Below, one piece after another: positions 8,465 to 10,345 of a DNA stretch of 10,345 bases; within the stretch, counting starts at the first letter, position 1; every line of letters begins with the position of its first letter. The stretch is from Clostridiaceae bacterium. GTDB lineage: Bacteria > Bacillota > Clostridia > Oscillospirales > Acutalibacteraceae. The translations under genes and the position numbers were made by a program. The stretch is taken from assembly GCA_016292455.1 (NCBI GenBank), contig JAEDIL010000062.1:1-10345 (forward strand), given 5' to 3'. The notes beneath the pieces were generated by a model. The model worked only from the letters and a program-made list of their open reading frames with translations, had not been told where the DNA came from and searched no databases.

Positions 8465-8522
8465 GTAAACAATGTACCGATGTGTTTTTTGAAACCAATA
8501 TATCTGCTATGGCAGAAAACTG

Positions 8523-8531
8523 AAAGGAAAG
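8523..8531 (+). promoter_or_regulatory. Ribosome binding site for the 8539 gene
   Basis: A purine-rich AAAGGAAAG lies seven bases before the ATG at 8539. It supports that start, which also places the first zinc-ribbon cysteine at residue 4. It matches the Shine-Dalgarno consensus less well than the site of the next gene. Confidence 0.6.
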
Positions 8532-8538
8532 AGATATT

Positions 8539-9225
8539 ATGTTAATTTGTCCGAAGTGTAATCATCAAGTGCCCGATGACGCAAAGTATTGTGAGTTTTG
8601 CGGAGTAAGGTTTTTGCCCGTTGAAGAAGGCAGCGAAACCGCTGAAAGTCAGGCAACAACAGTTTTGACATCTGATATGAAAACTGGGTTTTATGCAAAT
8701 GACAATCAGTATCAGCAGGACTTTTCCAAGGAGTTCCAGCCGCAGGCAACGCCGTATGCGAACCAGAATTTTCAGTATCAATCAAATCAAAATATGAATC
8801 AGAGACCGATGTATTCACAGGCTCCGGTTTCTCAGCTCAAAACCGACAGAAGCTTTATAAAAACACTCTTACTTTCAATGATAACATTCGGAATTTATGC
8901 GCTGATTACATACGGCAGTATAACGGATGATGTTAATCTTGTATGTTCAAAATATGACGGAAAGAAGAGTATGAATTATTTTCTTCTTATCTTTATTGTT
9001 ACACCTCTAACATTTGGAATTGCCAGTCTTGTTTGGTTCAACAATATTTGTCAGAGAATAGGAAATGAGCTGAAAAGAAGACAAATTGCATATGAATTTG
9101 GCTCTAAGGACTTTTGGCTTTGGGGAATTCTCGGCTCAATCATTATTGTCGGTCCGTTTGTTTTTGCTCATAAGTTCTTTACTGCGGTAAACATGATGAA
9201 CGAGGACTATAACATCAAAGGCTGA
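8539..9225 (+). CDS. Zinc-ribbon, DUF4234-like multi-pass membrane protein
   Basis: 228 residues. The N-terminus is a zinc ribbon with C4-x2-C7 and C18-x2-C21-G. Residues about 30-100 are a low-complexity Q/N/Y-rich linker (for example NQNFQYQSNQNMNQ). The C-terminal half resembles DUF4234 membrane domains: helix 1 about 106-127 (LLLSMITFGIYALITYG), helix 2 about 144-167, the polar segment NNICQRIGNELKRRQI, helix 3 about 192-211 (WGILGSIIIVGPFVFA), and the ending FTAVNMMNEDYN. The family's function is unknown; the zinc ribbon would sit in the cytoplasm. The next gene, 37 bases downstream, also encodes a zinc-ribbon membrane protein, so the two are probably co-transcribed. The domain assignment is from recalled family pattern. 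I found no confident promoter upstream. Confidence 0.92.
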   Translation: MLICPKCNHQVPDDAKYCEFCGVRFLPVEEGSETAESQATTVLTSDMKTGFYANDNQYQQDFSKEFQPQATPYANQNFQYQSNQNMNQRPMYSQAPVSQLKTDRSFIKTLLLSMITFGIYALITYGSITDDVNLVCSKYDGKKSMNYFLLIFIVTPLTFGIASLVWFNNICQRIGNELKRRQIAYEFGSKDFWLWGILGSIIIVGPFVFAHKFFTAVNMMNEDYNIKG

Positions 9226-9250
9226 TGATTAGTTAAAGATACTTTACTCC

Positions 9251-9255
9251 GGAGG
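9251..9255 (+). promoter_or_regulatory. Strong Shine-Dalgarno that fixes a TTG start
   Basis: GGAGG ends seven bases before the TTG at 9263, an ideal spacing. No in-frame ATG occurs until residue 69, which would discard the whole zinc ribbon, so TTG is almost certainly the real start. Confidence 0.88.
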
Positions 9256-9262
9256 AATTCTT

Positions 9263-10105
9263 TTGGAAAATAAAGTTAAATGTGAGTATTGTGGGGCATT
9301 GTTTAATTACAATAATCACAACAATTGTCCTTGTTGCGGGGCAGCATTGGCGGATAATCCGGAAGTTCGCGAAATAATTGAGCGAAACAGGAAAATTGAG
9401 CAGGAAAAGATTGACCTGAAAAAGCGGGAGCTCAACCTGAAACAGCAGGAATTGAATCAGGAACGTATGAATAAGATGCTTGATTCAGTGAATGAATTTA
9501 GACATCATTCCGACAGAGTGAAAAGAGAAAAGGCAAAGCAAGGCAGAAGAATGATAGGACGTTATTTTGGTCTTTTGCTTATTGTCGGAATTTTGTTTGC
9601 GTTGGCGGTTGTTTACGGGGTCTATGAGTGTGGTCTGAAAGATTATGACTGGAAGAGCTACATAGAAGAAATTAAATCCGAAAAAGGCGAATCCGAGGCT
9701 GCTTCAACAGAATATGCTGAAATCGGCAAAGCTGTAAAAAAAGACTATTGTGAGTTTAAAATTAATCGGATCAGGAAATACAAAAAGGTTTCCGGTGAGC
9801 AGATAAAGAACAATAGCTTTATTATTGCAGTTGACATTTGGGTCAAAAACACCGGAAAGCTTAATCGTTCTCTCGACGATTTCAAGGTCTTTTATTATGA
9901 TTCATTCAACAATAAGTGTTATTGCAGGATGCATGAGCCGAATTCAGTTGAAAGGGCATCAAGGCTTAATGCAATATATCTTGACAGCGGAATCAGCGTC
10001 AGCGGCTCATTGTTTTTCGGAATTCCCTCTGGCATATCGGAAGCATATGTTGAATTTGGTTCAACAGTTGTGAAAATCGAAAATTTGTCAAAATATGCAA
10101 AGTAA
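9263..10105 (+). CDS. Zinc-ribbon, single-pass membrane protein with DUF4352-like external domain
   Basis: 280 residues from a TTG start. The zinc ribbon has C7-x2-C10 and C22-x-C24-C25-G. Residues about 33-90 are highly charged and helical (EIIERNRKIEQEKIDLKKRE), probably a coiled coil. A basic patch (KREKAKQGRR) precedes one transmembrane helix at about 100-121, so the zinc ribbon should face the cytoplasm and the C-terminus the outside. The external part (about 150-280) fits the DUF4352 pattern: AEIGKAVKKDYCEFKINRIR, then FIIAVDIWVKNTGK, LDDFKVFYYDS, and VSGSLFFGIPSGISEAYVEF. DUF4352 folds are Ig-like beta sandwiches in Gram-positive exported proteins, with no defined enzymatic role. The domain layout would suit a membrane-spanning sensor or scaffold, but that is inference. 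It is the last gene of the group and is followed by a terminator. Confidence 0.92.
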   Translation: MENKVKCEYCGALFNYNNHNNCPCCGAALADNPEVREIIERNRKIEQEKIDLKKRELNLKQQELNQERMNKMLDSVNEFRHHSDRVKREKAKQGRRMIGRYFGLLLIVGILFALAVVYGVYECGLKDYDWKSYIEEIKSEKGESEAASTEYAEIGKAVKKDYCEFKINRIRKYKKVSGEQIKNNSFIIAVDIWVKNTGKLNRSLDDFKVFYYDSFNNKCYCRMHEPNSVERASRLNAIYLDSGISVSGSLFFGIPSGISEAYVEFGSTVVKIENLSKYAK

Positions 10106-10210
10106 TAGATTTTTGATTTCCGGTATCAAATAACTAACAGAATATTATGAATAGTTGTCCTCAGAACCGAGCTCCCAATGGGTTAGTTGTCGATTCGGTG
10201 TCGGAAGAGA

Positions 10211-10239
10211 GCGGGGCTGTCTTAGTGCGACAGCCTCGC
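10211..10239. repeat. Second hairpin of the GGCTGTC family
   Basis: Arms 10211-10221 and 10229-10239 pair over 11 bp with one G-T wobble and a 7-base loop (TTAGTGC). The core GGCTGTC, TTAGT and GACAGCC repeats that of the hairpin at 8429-8464. No T-tract follows directly. Confidence 0.8.
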
Positions 10240-10252
10240 ATTGCTATACTCT

Positions 10253-10280
10253 CCGCTGTCAATTTTTGATGGCGGTTTTT
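10253..10280 (+). terminator. Intrinsic terminator after the zinc-ribbon gene pair
   Basis: CCGCTGTCAA (10253-10262) pairs with TTGATGGCGG (10266-10275) over 10 bp with two G-T wobbles and a TTT loop. Five T residues follow at once (10276-10280). This is the classic form of a rho-independent terminator on the + strand. It lies about 150 bases past the last stop codon. Confidence 0.78.
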
Positions 10281-10345
10281 CGTGACCCCTAAATAACCCC
10301 TCGACTACCCAAGAAGACCAAACCGGTCTAAAATAGTCTCATCAG

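Larger units (their letters stand above)
10106..10345. other. Intergenic region without a convincing gene
   Basis: These 240 bases hold two hairpins, described separately, and a possible looser fold upstream of them. That fold has ACCGA at 10166-10170 pairing with TCGGT at 10195-10199, and CTAAC near 10135 facing GTTAG near 10182. TAGTTGTC occurs twice (10152-10159 and 10184-10191). After 10281 I see nothing recognisable. Confidence 0.6.

Noticed and set aside
8489..8517. A promoter for the 8539 gene using TTGAAA at 8489-8494
   Set aside because: The best -10-like sequences (TATGGC around 8508, or the AT-rich stretch near 8498) are at the wrong spacing or match poorly. A promoter in the gap is plausible but cannot be placed.
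8878..8900. ITFGIY in the DUF4234-like protein resembles the ITFGIYS motif of the giant protein's B domains
   Set aside because: In the small protein it lies in a transmembrane helix, and in the giant protein in a soluble beta domain. The surrounding sequence does not align, so this is a chance match of a short hydrophobic string.
10147..10269. A 40-codon + strand reading frame starting at ATG 10147
   Set aside because: It has no Shine-Dalgarno and runs straight through the hairpin at 10211-10239 and into the terminator stem. The structure explains the sequence better than a peptide does.
10305..10345. A possible minus-strand gene end entering the window (12 codons before a stop at 10305-10307)
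   Set aside because: Twelve open codons are too few to support a gene, and no family motif is visible.

Overview
The window reads as a piece of a low-to-moderate GC Bacillota (Firmicutes) genome, most likely a gut Clostridia (Oscillospiraceae/Lachnospiraceae type). This rests on the style of the Ig-like repeat protein, the strong GGAGG Shine-Dalgarno with a TTG start, and the zinc-ribbon membrane proteins. It is a family-level inference from recall; no search was possible. All three real genes are on the + strand.

Positions 1-8373 hold the 3' part of one giant gene. The frame is open from the first base, so the true start lies upstream. At least 2790 residues are visible. After a non-repetitive stretch (about 1-456) and a lone C-type domain (457-810) come five super-repeats of 374-409 residues. 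Each is built of three different Ig-like beta domains, here called A, B and C. Two extra A domains follow (6643-7311), then a different three-part C-terminal cassette (7312-8250), one transmembrane helix (about 8287-8349) and a short basic tail. The expected product is a very long surface stalk anchored in the membrane by its C-terminus, with no LPxTG sorting motif.

After a 165-base gap with a perfect GGCTGTC-type hairpin come two smaller genes 37 bases apart. 8539-9225 encodes an N-terminal zinc ribbon, a Q/N-rich linker and a DUF4234-like multi-pass membrane domain. 9263-10105 starts at TTG and encodes a zinc ribbon, a charged helical/coiled-coil segment, one membrane helix and an extracytoplasmic DUF4352-like domain. 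They probably form one transcription unit. Their function is unknown.

The last 240 bases contain no convincing gene. They hold a second hairpin of the same GGCTGTC family (10211-10239), then a good intrinsic terminator (10253-10280). The downstream arm of the first can pair alternatively with the upstream arm of the second. I saw no RNA genes, CRISPR arrays, transposases or phage genes. The points most worth a second look are the graded super-repeat architecture, the shared hairpin family and the paired zinc-ribbon membrane proteins.
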